Part shown: positions 11,244-21,783 of the stretch, piece by piece
Layout of the letters: each line of letters opens with the position of its first letter
Numbering within the stretch: position 1 is the first letter of the stretch
DNA from: Chlorops oryzae
Taxonomy: Eukaryota > Arthropoda > Insecta > Diptera > Chloropidae
Reading direction: 5' to 3'
Length of the DNA stretch: 64,000 bases
NCBI GenBank assembly: GCA_020466095.1
Contig: CM035807.1
Coordinates: 43,312,286-43,376,285 of the forward strand
Notes under the pieces: model-generated
Database searches by the model: none
Told to the model about the DNA's origin: nothing
Seen by the model: only the letters and a program-made list of their open reading frames with translations
Translations under genes and position numbers: made by a program

Positions 11244-12321
11244 GTTTTCTCATCGTGACCCACTCTGTTACACTTAGGACATCGGGGCTTCCGTGGTGGG
11301 GCTGGACACTTCGCTGCGATGTGACCCTCTTTGCGACAGTTGTAGCACAACACCTTTCTTTCTCCCTGCGCCACTACTGTTTTCCTTATTCTGCTCTTCA
11401 TTGCTATGATATTTCTTTTCCGGAACGGTCGGAATAGCTGAGACACTTTCCAGCGATTTCAGCAGTTGATTACAGTTGCTTATACTCAATGCCGAAAGAA
11501 TTCGTGTCACCGTTGAATCGTTCAGGCCCAATTGATGATGTAATTATTTATCGAGACTTCGTCCATGGACCCCTGCCGGGACCCAAGCTAAGCATCGAGT
11601 AATAAAATTCCTTGAACGTTTTCAGAATTTTTACGCCGCCGTTTCGCCATTTGCTTATGTATTTCCGCTGAACAAGATTGACGAGGGAAAATCTCTGTAA
11701 AAACTTTCCATAAATGAAGACCAGTCCCGTGAAAACAGCTTGCGCATCTAGCCATTCCTTAGCTACACCCTTTAATTTCAGCTGCACTGCTATCAAACTT
11801 CAGTTTCGGCCCATCCATACGCCCTCCGCATTTGAACAATTTTGTCGATAAACTGTGTCGAATTCAAGACTCCTTTGATGGGGTCAAAGTCGGGCAAAAG
11901 GCCAACAATGCGTTTAACACCCATTTGAGGCGCGTGAACGATTTGTCAAAGACGTTGCAATGCTGTGACTTGCATTCCCATCCTGGCTTACCGTTCGCTG
12001 TTTCCATTGCGGTTGACACTCTTTCGGCTGCTTCCAATGGCTCTGCATGTGTAGAATTAGGTGATTGCGTCTGAACTAATTCCTGAATAGTCGTCCTCAT
12101 GCTTGCAATGGCACGCTGCATTTCGATGATCTGACTCGCCAGATCGGGCTGTCTCAAAATCGCATTCAGCTCCTCATGGTCAATTTCCTCTGACTCGAAC
12201 ATTTCAACAAGTCTGGAAACTTTCTCGGTCTTATTCCCGCTGACTGACCCTCCTGGTTTCACCAGAAATTTTATTCAATTGCGTCACTTTTAACGAATCG
12301 AATCGAACTTTTCCCTTCCAT
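11171..12321 (-). pseudogene. gag: Gypsy gag with two CCHC zinc knuckles (frameshifted)
   Basis: A likely ATG is at 12321-12319 (MEGKSSIRF...), followed by a frameshift and a readable stretch from 12262. The middle part (11796-11548) carries the hydrophobic gag core (VAKEWLDAQA). The last block, 11446-11171, holds two knuckles, [14 protein letters not shown] and [14 protein letters not shown], the nucleocapsid that binds RNA. Three or more indels break the frame. The element is otherwise young, so some of these indels may be sequencing errors. Confidence 0.85.
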
Positions 12322-12907
12322 CGTATTCACTGAATAAAGCTTGATGAAAAAAAACCAATGTTAAAAATCCGCTTTAACAAATTCCATCCGTCTGCTTCGG
12401 CTTCTCGATGAATACCTCCCTTTCCCTTTTCCCACCGATATTTCCGTCGTGGCGTCGGTCCTTATATCTTCAAGTAAATAAAGAGATCACGCCACCGCCC
12501 CTGAAATTCTCTTGAACTAGCCGTTTTTCTAGCTCCCTTATGTCCACACAGTACATAAACTTTTTCGCTTATTTTATTACACACAGTAAAATAACCGACG
12601 TACTTGCTAGCTTCGGTCCTTATTTATTTTCACGCTACATAAGCAAACTGTTTGACCACAGTGCTCTCCTTATGTGCTTCACTGAAATCTAGCTCGAACT
12701 TTTGCACACGTGCGCTTTTGCTGATCATGAAAACAACCCTTATTTTCACGACATTCGATACGCTTGTGCTTCACGATAGTCGTTGCTACCGCTGTTTCGT
12801 TGCTATTTCTCGCTTCCCAATTCCGTGGAACTCTACCGTATAAAGTAAATAGCGCAGCTGCGGTCTTCTTTACATATTAAGGCTTCGGTCATCCCAATTT
12901 CTGAAGT

Positions 12908-13099
12908 TGTCAGAATGGTTTAGTGTACAAAAACCGGTTTTATTTTAAATATAGGAAAACAAAGAAAATAAGACTGTACACTTATGTGTTAGGTTTAAAT
13001 AAAACTTATATCGAAAAAATGACTTGATGCGAGAGTCTTTCCGTAGCTCGACTTCACGCTTTGGCGGCTCAACAACGACTGACTATTCTGTCGCTGACA
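12908..13099 (-). repeat. Gypsy 5' LTR
   Basis: 192 bp, 99% like the 3' LTR. In the sense direction the LTR ends ..CATTCTGACA and is followed by ACTTCAGAAATTGGGATGAC, where a tRNA primer site would be expected. I could not match it to a particular tRNA. Confidence 0.93.
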
Positions 13100-13257
13100 T
13101 ATTTGTTATTAGGGGGAAATTTTTAAAAGATTCCGTTGTGATGCTCGTCGACCGTCTTCAGCGTTGTCCTTTACTCCGATTTTTCAACGACTAAATTTTG
13201 CAACGTGCATCATATATTAATATACAGATATATATCTGTGGTCGTATGGAAGAGTAG

Positions 13258-13780
13258 CTTAAGTCGACATAAGACGAAATTGAGTTTTTACATTGAACGT
13301 ATTCTAGAAAAAATGCCCCATCATTGTCCGTTTTTTAAATTTTTATTTATTAACCAAATTATTTGAACTTACTTAATAGCTTAAGTTTTTTGAAACAAAA
13401 ATGGCATCTGTTAAATCATCTTATGTCAACTTAATTTTATTTACTTTTTCTTATCTTACAGTATTTATATGAGAGAATCACTTAAGTTCACATAAGGTTT
13501 TATAATTTCGCTCTTCACAACATCAAATTCTTTTTTAAAAACAACTTATGTACGAATAGGTTTTTTTTAGTAAAATGTCGTTCGTGCATGCATTGGCCTT
13601 AAGTCAATATAAGCTATTACGACAAAAAGAAATTTTATACAAACAACAAGTAATTTTTTTTCCATAACAGCTTATGTGTGTATAAGATGTTTTACTAAAA
13701 CGACATTAAAAGTTAACGGTAAACTATGTCGACATAAGATTTTTTTTTCTTGCGAATTTTGTCTGCAATTCGTACATAAG
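13258..13780. repeat. Array of 16-bp near-palindromes CTTAWGTNNACATAAG
   Basis: Copies or close variants lie at 13258-13273 (CTTAAGTCGACATAAG), 13420-13433, 13481-13496 (CTTAAGTTCACATAAG), 13543, 13598-13613, 13671-13686, 13724-13738 and 13773-13780. The first lies within the left TIR. Spacing is irregular, 50-120 bp. Such subterminal clusters in other transposons are transposase-binding sites; that role is inferred here. Confidence 0.7.
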
Positions 13781-13832
13781 CGTCAGTCGCTAAATAGTTC
13801 TTGCATCGAGCGGACATAAAAAGTAATAAATC

Positions 13833-15552
13833 ATGGAAATTTCTGATGAAATACCAATTTTTTCTGACGGCGACGATTCAGTGTTAGATCCGAATGTAAT
13901 ATTAAGTGATTTAACGGGAAGTAATACTGATACAGCTTATGAAAATATTGATGTAAGTAATGTGTAAGTTCTTTTAAAACAAGTGAAAATATAGTTTTTT
14001 AAAACAGGTGAGCAATTTGTCAACAGAAACCTATGAAGTAAAGCATTTAACTCATAAAAAAAACGCAAAAAAAATTGCGCAATGAGGATAAAGCGTATGT
14101 GTCAAGCAGTGGTAAAATGGTGCCATGTCGCGCTGTGCGGGACTTACAGTCTTGTCGAAATATGTGCCGAACCAAAATTACTCCAGAACAAACACAAACC
14201 ATTCATTACAATTATTGGCAGCTCGGAATCTATCAATTGCGGCAAGCTTTTGTAGCAAGTTTGATTGAAATACATGAACCTAAAACAGTGCGAACAAATA
14301 AAAGCCTGGACAAACCAAGGAACCGGGTTCATGCATACAAATATTTTTTGGAGGTAAATGGTCAACGAATTTTTGTCTGCCAAAAATGCTTTAGACTCAT
14401 CTTAAGCGAAAAAGAACAGTTTTGTAAAACTGCAATAAAAAAAAAAAAGTTCAAGGGAATGGGATTATCACTCACAGTGATCGACGTGGAAAACACTCAA
14501 ATCCCAAAAAAATTACACCAGGAAAGGAATTAGAAGATAGTAAACTTTATTAATAGTTTTCCATCGTACGAATCACATTATACGCGGCGTGATACATCAA
14601 AACGATATATGTCAAGCGATTTTAAGTGTTTCTGAACTCTACAGGCTTTATTTGAAAATAAATGATCACATCATCTCACTTTCAAAGTTTACACAGATTT
14701 TTCAAACATTAAATATAAAATTCAAAAAAGCCAAAGCTGGACACTTGTCATAAATGTGATTTGTTCAAATCAAAAATAGCTGTAACACAAGGCGAACCAC
14801 TTGATGCCTTAAAATCGGAACAGGCAAATCATCATAAGGAAGCTGAGGAAGCATATGAAGCCAAAAAAAATTACAAACAGAAAGCAATGGTTGATACAAA
14901 AAATAAAAGTACTTGCTTTTGACTTGCAACAATGTCTACCAACTCCCTTACTACGATCATCAATTTCGTTTTATAAAAGACAACTATGGACTTTTAACTT
15001 AACTGTTCACGACTGTAGCACAAGTGAGCCCTTCTGTTACATGTGGCACGAAGCTCTGGCCAAACGCGGTGGCAACGAAATAGCTTCATGTGTTTTTCAG
15101 CACCTACTTAGCCTCCATTCTTCCATCAAACATGTGATTTTATATATTGAATGCTGCCCTGGTCAAAATAAAAACTCATATGTGGCCACAATGTATTCAA
15201 TTTTTATGCAATTGGCTGATACCAATTCCGAAGTGATTGATTACAATTTATGGTACCTGGTCATACACATATGGAGTGTGATAGCGATCACGCACTCATA
15301 GAAAAAAAGAAAAAATCAACATCCATTGCAATTCACCATCCAAGAGACTGGTTTCAATTCATTCGAACGGTTGGAATTAAGAAAACATTTTATGTGCATG
15401 AAATGAAAAGAGACCAGTTCCGTGATTTTGCAAATGCTGCCAAAGAGTTTTTTGTTTGGAGGAAAGTAGATGATGAAGGCTTGAAGTATAGTTGGGGCAG
15501 AATTAAGTGGCAGCGTTTTACGAAAGAATTTGGAACAATTTCATTTAAATAA
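13833..15552 (+). pseudogene. Transposase-like gene of the 13.2-16.4 kb element
   Basis: Exon 1 is 13833-13952: 40 codons from ATG, acidic (SDGDDSVLDP), ending at a consensus donor GTAAGT. A plausible exon 2 starts at 14008 after AAAACAG. An extra A in an A-run near 14057-14075 shifts the frame; it resumes as RNEDKAYVSSSGK and contains a Cys pattern (CRNMC, CQKC). Further shifts occur near 14490 and 14740. The conserved core, 14910-15350, reads [36 protein letters not shown], then [10 protein letters not shown] and [19 protein letters not shown]. The Asp/Glu/His-rich motifs look like a DDE-type catalytic core. I know similar proteins only as uncharacterised insect and cnidarian proteins. Transposase is inferred from the flanking TIRs. 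Confidence 0.65.
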
Positions 15553-15839
15553 CATTAGATGAGAATGCACAATTTAAAACAATAAATTTAAGAAAAAGAG
15601 GGATAAATTCGATCTTGACAAACAATTTAAAACTGTGCTGTTTTCTTCTCCAATTCCAATTAATTCTAAAAAGAAAAAAAGATTTAACTGATATGTTACC
15701 ACTCATAAGACGAAATATATAGAGATTTTTATAGAAATCTAATTACAGAAGCAATATAAGACTTCCCACCCTGATTTAACGGAATCTGACGAAATTTATG
15801 AATAATTAAAAAATATACAACATAATAAAGGATTCTCGT

Positions 15840-16060
15840 TTAATTTACTGATTCTATTTTATTATTATTTATCATATTTACTTTGTTTGGTTTATGAAAA
15901 AGTTCGAATAAAACATCTTATGTTTATTATTATTAATCTTATTTACTTTTTTATTTATGAAAAGTTTGAATACAACATATTATGTTTATTTTTATTAATC
16001 TTATTTAACTTTGTTTATTTATGAAAAGTTTGAATAAAACATCTTATGTTCACATAACTC
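15840..16060 (+). repeat. Three tandem ~60-bp units near the right TIR
   Basis: Each unit contains TTTATGAAAARTTYGAATA followed by a CATMTTATGTT box (15917, about 15978, 16043). They belong to the subterminal region of the same transposon and share the CTTATGT half-site with the left-end array. Confidence 0.65.
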
Positions 16061-16352
16061 GGTGTTTACTTTAATTTTTATTTCGATAAAATAACTTTAG
16101 TGACTTAAGTATCAGTAAAATTTTTAATTTCAATATGAAAAAGAGCACTTAAGTGAAAAAAGCTTAAAATCTTTCAGATTCTGGAGTTAATTTTTAAAAC
16201 TTTCATTTTTAATTCATGGTAACACTCTAAACAACATGTTCGATTAAAAAAATTGGGTAAAAATCTGTTCAAATTAAAATAACACAAAATCGTCAATAAC
16301 TCAAAACAACAATTTTCGACTTAAGCTACTCTTCCATACGACCACAGATATA

Positions 16353-17174
16353 TATATATATTATATAAATAATATATGCGTTCATGAATTACGTTTCTAT
16401 ACTTGGATTCAAAAACAAAACGAGCGTTAATGTAAAAACACATATGCTCGTGGCAACGCTGAACGGTTGGATTACAAAAAAAAAAATCAAAGCTGAAAGT
16501 GTTATGCGGTGTAAAATATGTGTATCTTGTGATTTGTGTGGCTATTTGTGTGGAAGACGGATGCCGGCATTTGTTGCTGCGATCTTTGCATTTCTTTCTC
16601 TTATTGGATTGTAAGAGGAAGGAAAAAATCGCCGCATATTTAAGAATATATGCCGTTCGCCTCTTCTTTTCTGATCAGAAGCTTTACCGCTTTGATACAT
16701 TTTGTATTAATGTATGTTTGTTAATAGGTTGTCTAAATAAGACGCTTCTTGCCAATTAGTTCACCATCAACAATGAATGGATTCATTGCCGCTGGTTTTG
16801 CATATTTTTTTTTTTTAATTACTTTAAAATCTGAACCGGCCTCTCTTTGCTGAAATAGTACTTCTGAAAAGAAAATAGAAGAAAAGAAAACAAAACAAAA
16901 CCAAAACACAAAAAACACAACATTCGTTTTTTTTTTTTTGTTGGATCATCAGAACATTGGATGACCATGAACTTGAATTGTCTCGTGCTTTCGTTCGCTC
17001 CCGATTGTTGTCGTAGATCACGCTTATGCTTAATGTAATTGCTGAAATTGGCAATAAAAGGAATAGAAAATAAATGTTAATTAATAAAAACAATAAAAAT
17101 TTTGTTTGTTTTGCCTCCCTTTTAGGTTCTTCATATTTCGACAAATCTACTGCGTCAGTATACTCAATCGACAT
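16353..17174. other. Unassigned AT-rich sequence
   Basis: No supported gene. A minus-strand frame at 17174-16824 begins MSIEYTDAVDLSKYEEPKRE and then turns into a run of Phe/Leu from A/T-rich DNA. Only the first 25 codons look protein-like and I cannot match them to anything. Confidence 0.3.
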
Positions 17175-17177
17175 ATA

Positions 17178-17408
17178 AAGGTGTGTGATTGGATTCCCGG
17201 GAATTCATTTCCCCGGGAAATTGAAATAAATACTCGGGAATTTAAATATGCTCGAAATTTTTTAATTCGAAAATTTTTATCGTATAGCCGCTCTTTTGTT
17301 TTTGAAAATGTCATTTCTTTCAAAATTTCCATACATTCTTCAAAATATTGGAGGAACGAAATTCCCTTTCCCCAAAATTTGTGGAAAGGGAATCCAATCA
17401 CATGCCCG
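17178..17408. mobile_element. MITE, copy 1 (231 bp, ATA target duplication)
   Basis: Terminal repeats are (C/A)AGGTGTGTGATTGGATTC on the left and the complement of CGGGCATGTGATTGGATTCC on the right. ATA flanks both ends (17175-17177, 17409-17411). A second copy at 58338-58567 is about 93% alike and also has ATA on both sides. There is no coding capacity. A 3-bp duplication points to the PIF/Harbinger or CACTA type, not settled. Confidence 0.8.
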
Positions 17409-17469
17409 ATAAATAAATTTGTAATCTTTAAACACGTTAAAAAAAGACCGTTCTTGAATTCTCCTCGGC

Positions 17470-17965
17470 AATCGGCCCGGCTATAATGGTGGTAGACTAT
17501 CCCTTTCTTTCCACTCGATGGCTTTTATCTTGGATCGAGTTCTTTGTCATCTGGAACAATGTCAAATGAAAATTCGGACAATTTGTGGCAAAATCAAACT
17601 ACACTCGAGAAAATTTGATCTCTTAGATTAGATTTGCCTTACAGGGGTTTTGTGATCTGTTAATATGGTATATTTCCTGCCCAACAAATATAATTTGAAG
17701 TATCTAGTTGTCCATGTAATAGCTAGGAATTCTCTTTTTATCGTGGACTAGCGGAAACCCAGTCTCGCTAATCCTTTAATGACAAAGAACATTAAAACCC
17801 ATCTTCCCTCACTACTAGGGCAAGACTTTTCCTAACGCGCCACCACTGGCGTCTGTCGTTAACCAAATTGGTTGCGAAAAGTCCACGTAGCGGAGCACCG
17901 GTGGATTTGTATGGCCTCTCGGGCAATCCAGTGCAGTCTGGAACTCCACAGTCTACTTATAGTTC
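17470..17965 (-). pseudogene. Gypsy-type RT/RNase H relic
   Basis: On the minus strand a degenerate frame reads ...PPVLRYVDFSQPIWLTTDASGGALGKVL. The RNase H TDAS box lies at 17845-17856. Further left are LLGRKYTILTDHKTP and IVPDDKELD, matching in order the RNase H segments of Ty3/Gypsy pol (GRKFTI.TDHK and the junction to integrase). Frameshifts and stops are frequent and no LTR is visible nearby, so this is an old fragment. Confidence 0.6.
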
Positions 17966-17999
17966 GCACCTTTTCTTAACAATTTAAACTCATGAGCAG

Positions 18000-18966
18000 C
18001 ACGAATGAATTTACGATAATAGTGAACAAGACCTACAGTCCCCTTTTATTTCTTTACGTTGCTTGGTATTGGCATGTTTGCTTAGTTCGCATACATTTGA
18101 ATTCTTACTGTCCTTTGCCGATGCTAAACGCTATCTTTTTCCCCCTATCTCTGTCGTTCACCAATACTTGGTGAAATCCGATGGCCAGATCTACGGTGGA
18201 AAAGTACGTCTACAATCATTGTTTCAAATTATTCAAATTATTTATTCGTGTTCTAAGAACGAAGTTTGCATGTATTTAAAGCAGTGTCAAAGGCAGTGGA
18301 AATTTGTCTTAAAAGTTGAAATTCTTGTGGTGTGAACGAAAAACATGAGAAACCGTCAAGAAAGTCGAGAATATGACTAGAGTGAATATGAGGATAAAGC
18401 GAGGTATCCTCGCCCCGCATTTCTAGGATAGGTGACGCATTATGAACAAGATACGTTTCGATTCGTCCTGCCATATCAATCAAGGTGACGCATTATGAGC
18501 AATATACGTTTCGATTCGTCCTGCATAGCAATCCTCCTCACTAGAAATAATTAAATTTCACTTCTCTTAACTTTGTTTTTGTTACTTCCTTCAAACTTGA
18601 ACCCATTTTCTTTTTTCCTTTATACTAACATATTTCTTCTTCCTTCAACTTAAACTCTTTTCTTACTTTCCCTCAACCTTAAACCGATTTCATTATTCCT
18701 TGAAAACTGAAACACATACCTTACTTTCTTCAAACCCTGACCCTTTTCTTACTGGCTTTAACAAATTTTATTACTTAGACCATTAAATTCAAAGGTAAAT
18801 AAAAACCAAGTGAACCATTTTTTTTTTTTTCTCAAAATGATCCGATCAAACAGCCAACAAAAACCAATATTTTCGATTTTATGATACCAACGGATCCATC
18901 ACAATTACATCTAACATAAACAGCCTGCCGAATATCAGACTTGGACAGAACTTTTGTATACATATA
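18000..18966. other. Unassigned sequence with a small tandem duplication
   Basis: A unit of ~53 bp, GGTGACGCATTATGARCAA..., is present twice in tandem (about 18430-18483 and 18484-18535). C/T-rich low-complexity sequence follows (18540-18780). No gene is supported. Confidence 0.45.
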
Positions 18967-19068
18967 CAGTGGCGGTTCTAGGATTTGGCTTTGGGGGGGG
19001 CTAAAACACGTCAATGATTTTTTTTTTTTTTCAAAATAAAAACGTCTACTTATGTACTCTCTGACTTA

Positions 19069-20340
19069 ACAGGTTGGCTGATAAGTCCCCGTCTGACACA
19101 TAGATGCGCGCTAGTATTAAATGCATATTATTTTTATAAAGTGGCAACCTTCAAATGATTCGTGTCAAAATTTGACTCTGTAAGTCAATTAGTTTGTGAG
19201 ATTGAGCGTCTTTTGTGAAGCAACTTTTGTTATTGTGAAAAAAATGGAAAAAAAAATTCGTGTTTTGATAAAATACTGTTTTCTGAAGGGAAAAAATACA
19301 GTGGAAGCAAAAACTTGGCTTGATAATGAGTTTCCGGACTCTGCCCCAGGAAAATCAACAATAATTGATTGGTATGCAAAATTCAAGCGTGGTGAAATGA
19401 GCACGGAGGACGGTGAACGCAGTGGACGCCCGAAAGAGGTGGTTACCGACGAAAACATCAAAAAAATTCACAAAATGATTTTGAATGACCGTAAAATGAA
19501 GTTGATCGAGATAGCAGAGGCCTTAAAGATATCAAAGGAACGTGTTGGTCATATCATTCATCAATATTTGGATATGAAAAAGCTCGTGCAAAATGGGTGC
19601 CGCGCGAGCTCACATTTGACCAAAAACAACATCGTGTTGATGATTCTGAGCGGTGTTTGCAGCTGTTAACTCGCAATACACCCGAGTTTTTGCGTCGATA
19701 TGTACAATGGATGAAACATGGCTCTATCACTACACTCCTGAGTCCAATCGACAGTCGGCTGAGTGGACAGCGATTCGGTGAGCCGTCTCCGAAGCGTGGA
19801 AAGACTCAAAAGTCCGCTGGCAAAGTAATGGCCTCTGTTTTTTGGGATGGGCATGGAATAATTTTTATCGATTACTTGAGAAGGAAAACCCATCAACTGA
19901 CTAATTATATGTCGTTATTGGAGCGTTTGAAGGTCGAAATCGCGGCAAAACGGCCCCATATAAGAAGAAAAAATGTTGTTCCACCAAGACAACGCACCGT
20001 GCCACAAGTCATTGAGAACGATGGCAAAAATTCATGAATTAGGCTTCGAATTGCTTCCCCCCCACCGTATTCTCCAGATCTGGCCCCCAGCGACTTTTTT
20101 CTTGTTCTCAGACCTCAAAAGGATGCTCGCAGGGAAAAAATTTGGCTGCAAGAAAGGTGATCGCCGAAACTGAGGCCTATTTTTGAGCAAAACCGAAGGA
20201 GTACTACCAAAAGGTATCAAAAAATTAAGGTCGTTATAATCGTTGTATCGCTCTTGAAGGGAACTATGTTGAATAATAAAAACAATTTTGACAAAAAAAA
20301 GTGTTTTCTTTGTTAGACCGGGACTTATCACCCAACCTGT
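19069..20340 (+). mobile_element. Himar1-like mariner, copy A
   Basis: The ends are ACAGGTTGGCTGATAAGTCC and its complement ..CACCCAACCTGT, with TA on both sides (19067-19068, 20341-20342). Length is 1272 bp. The TIR and encoded protein are those of the irritans subfamily, as in Himar1 from Haematobia irritans. It is inserted in the Tip100-like element. Confidence 0.93.
19244..20276 (+). pseudogene. Himar1-like mariner transposase, copy A (frameshifted)
   Basis: Starts ATG GAA AAA; an N-terminal codon is lost relative to copy B's family. The N-terminal helix-turn-helix region is intact to about residue 120 (RGEMSTEDGERSGRPKEV). A frameshift near 19590 is followed by others near 19720, 19890, 20060 and 20170. 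The DD34D motifs can still be found in pieces: WMKHGS at the first Asp site (Asp lost), HQDNAPCHKS at about 19979, and the third Asp region near 20080 (disrupted). It cannot make active transposase. Stop at 20274-20276. Confidence 0.9.
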
Positions 20341-20662
20341 TATTTATGAGATCTTCGTTAAAATAAAAAACTATAGTATTAAAGTAATCAGAGCTGTAAG
20401 TGTGTTAAATCATTTTCAAAATTCAGTCTTTAGAATTTTCTTGCAGAGAAGTTTCGCTATATAATAAAGTCAATTTTGTCAAGATATTTTATTCTTATAT
20501 CCGGATTTTTCAATTTTTGATAAAACAAAGTTTTTAGCTGTAAACTAAAGAAACTTAAGCCTGAAATGATCAATTCTGTTGAGTTCGCTACATACAAACT
20601 ATTTTTATTATCTTAAAGCGACGTATAAACGTAGTAATAGTTACAAATATAGTAATAGCTAT

Positions 20663-20930
20663 CTAAAATTCCTCGACTGTCCAGTCTAATGTTGCAAGAC
20701 GACGGGGTTTAGCTTGACAAAACATGTCAACTATTTCGTCAGTCGATATATCGATTTCTTTGTGAACGTTGGCCAATGCCAATCCGTTAAGTCTGGGCTC
20801 GGACATATTGACACGCAGATACGTTTTCAATCTTTTTATCTCTTGCAATTTTTGTGCCACAAAATTATTTCTTGCTTGAGCTCGGTTTCGCTGCAGGTGT
20901 TTAAATCCTTATCATAGATTTTGGAAGTTT
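20663..20930 (-). pseudogene. hAT-Tip100 transposase C-terminal fragment
   Basis: The frame ending at 20663 reads LKTYLRVNMSEPRLNGLAL, ANVHKEIDISTDEIVDMF and RRL. This is the dimerisation-domain tail of Tip100/ZMYM-type hAT proteins (LRstM.q.RLn.Lal...IDiDeVId.F). One shift near 20860 separates it from an upstream piece (CSETELKQEIILWHKNC). The DDE core is not readable. Confidence 0.65.
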
Positions 20931-21783
20931 CGACAATTTTCCCTTGCTTTGAATATTGCAGACGTAAGTTATTTTGTTTAAGAAACCTTTATTTAAGCAT
21001 TTTTGTAAACATCCAAAATAGTATAAAAACGAAACATTTTGAATAAAGAAATCAGTCAGAACTTACTACTCAACCTGTTTTGACTTCACATACATTCTTA
21101 TAGTTTACTTAGAAGCGACATGGCGCCAACGAAAGGTGCAAAAAAAATTTTTTCCGTTTATATTTTCTGGGACAATCTGTGAGTCACTTTCTATCTCATG
21201 CAATTCAAAATGGATATTTTGGAAACGTGTTTTCATACGTCTGACTGTGGAATTTTCTAGGCTTAACATGGCAAAAATTAAATTTTGGTTCATAGCCAAA
21301 AATATCGATATATCGATATTTTTTTGTCTGAAGTATCGTAGTATCGATATGGCTTCGGGAAACCATATGGTATCGTAAAATCGATATTATCTCAAAATTG
21401 AACATGCCTACAATTTCGACTTAAATTCGCAAAAATACAATGCAGGCTGCCAGCCAATCTGTGAAACAAATCGCCAACCGAAACCAAAAAAAAAAACCGC
21501 CAAAGACCGCCATACTTTTCTTTAACTGGCGATTTAATAGCCAAAGTCAGCATTACTGCTGATATGGCTACTCAAAATTGATATTTTTAAGCTTAGCTAT
21601 TACCTTGAAGACTTCTCCAGTCTTTGGTTTGAAGTTCTTTATGAATCCTACACTAAAAAAATACTATATCTAAATATTCTCCTGTCTTCCGCAAAAATAA
21701 TTCTATATTACCGTATATATTTAGCTCGGGTTCTGGGGGGGGCTTTAGCCCCTATACCCCCCCCCCCCCTGGACACGCTACTG

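Larger units (their letters stand above)
7866..13099 (-). mobile_element. Structurally complete Ty3/Gypsy LTR retrotransposon
   Basis: Two direct LTRs (7866-8056 and 12908-13099) begin TGTCAG and end CTGACA. They differ by about one base (a single extra A in the right copy). The 4-bp duplication TATT flanks the element at 7862-7865 and 13100-13103, as expected for Gypsy. Between the LTRs, on the minus strand, lie gag with two CCHC knuckles, protease, reverse transcriptase, RNase H, integrase and a C-terminal GPY/F-like tail; there is no env. Near-identical LTRs imply a recent insertion, yet the frames are broken many times (see gag and pol). Length is 5234 bp. Confidence 0.93.
13231..16352 (+). 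mobile_element. DNA transposon with 37-bp TIRs and unrecognised DDE-like protein
   Basis: Perfect or nearly perfect TIRs begin TATATCTGTGGTCGTATGGA and continue to ...CTTAAGTCGA (13231-13267 and 16316-16352). The flanks are TA-rich, so the TSD cannot be fixed. Inside are a two-or-more-exon transposase-like gene (13833-15552), an array of CTTAWGTNNACATAAG motifs in the left 550 bp, and three ~60-bp tandem units at the right end. The architecture is that of an autonomous cut-and-paste element, now broken by frameshifts. I do not recognise the superfamily. Confidence 0.75.
18967..21783 (-). mobile_element. hAT (Tip100-like) element carrying a nested mariner
   Basis: The left end CAGTGGCGGTTCTAGG...GGGGGG and the right end CCCCCCCCTGGACACGCTACTG match the typical CAGTGGCG(K)..GGGGGG termini of Tip100-type hAT elements. 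The flanks TACATATA (18959-18966) and TAACATAT (21784-21791) are near-identical 8-mers with one indel. A transposase C-terminal fragment lies at 20663-20930 on the minus strand. A Himar1-like mariner was later inserted at 19069-20340. The remaining interior is decayed, with TCGATA repeats around 21300-21390. Confidence 0.75.

Noticed and set aside
17106..17486. 126-residue plus-strand frame and its minus counterpart
   Set aside because: It lies almost whol inside the MITE; a similar frame appears in copy 2 because the sequence is repeated, not because it is coding.
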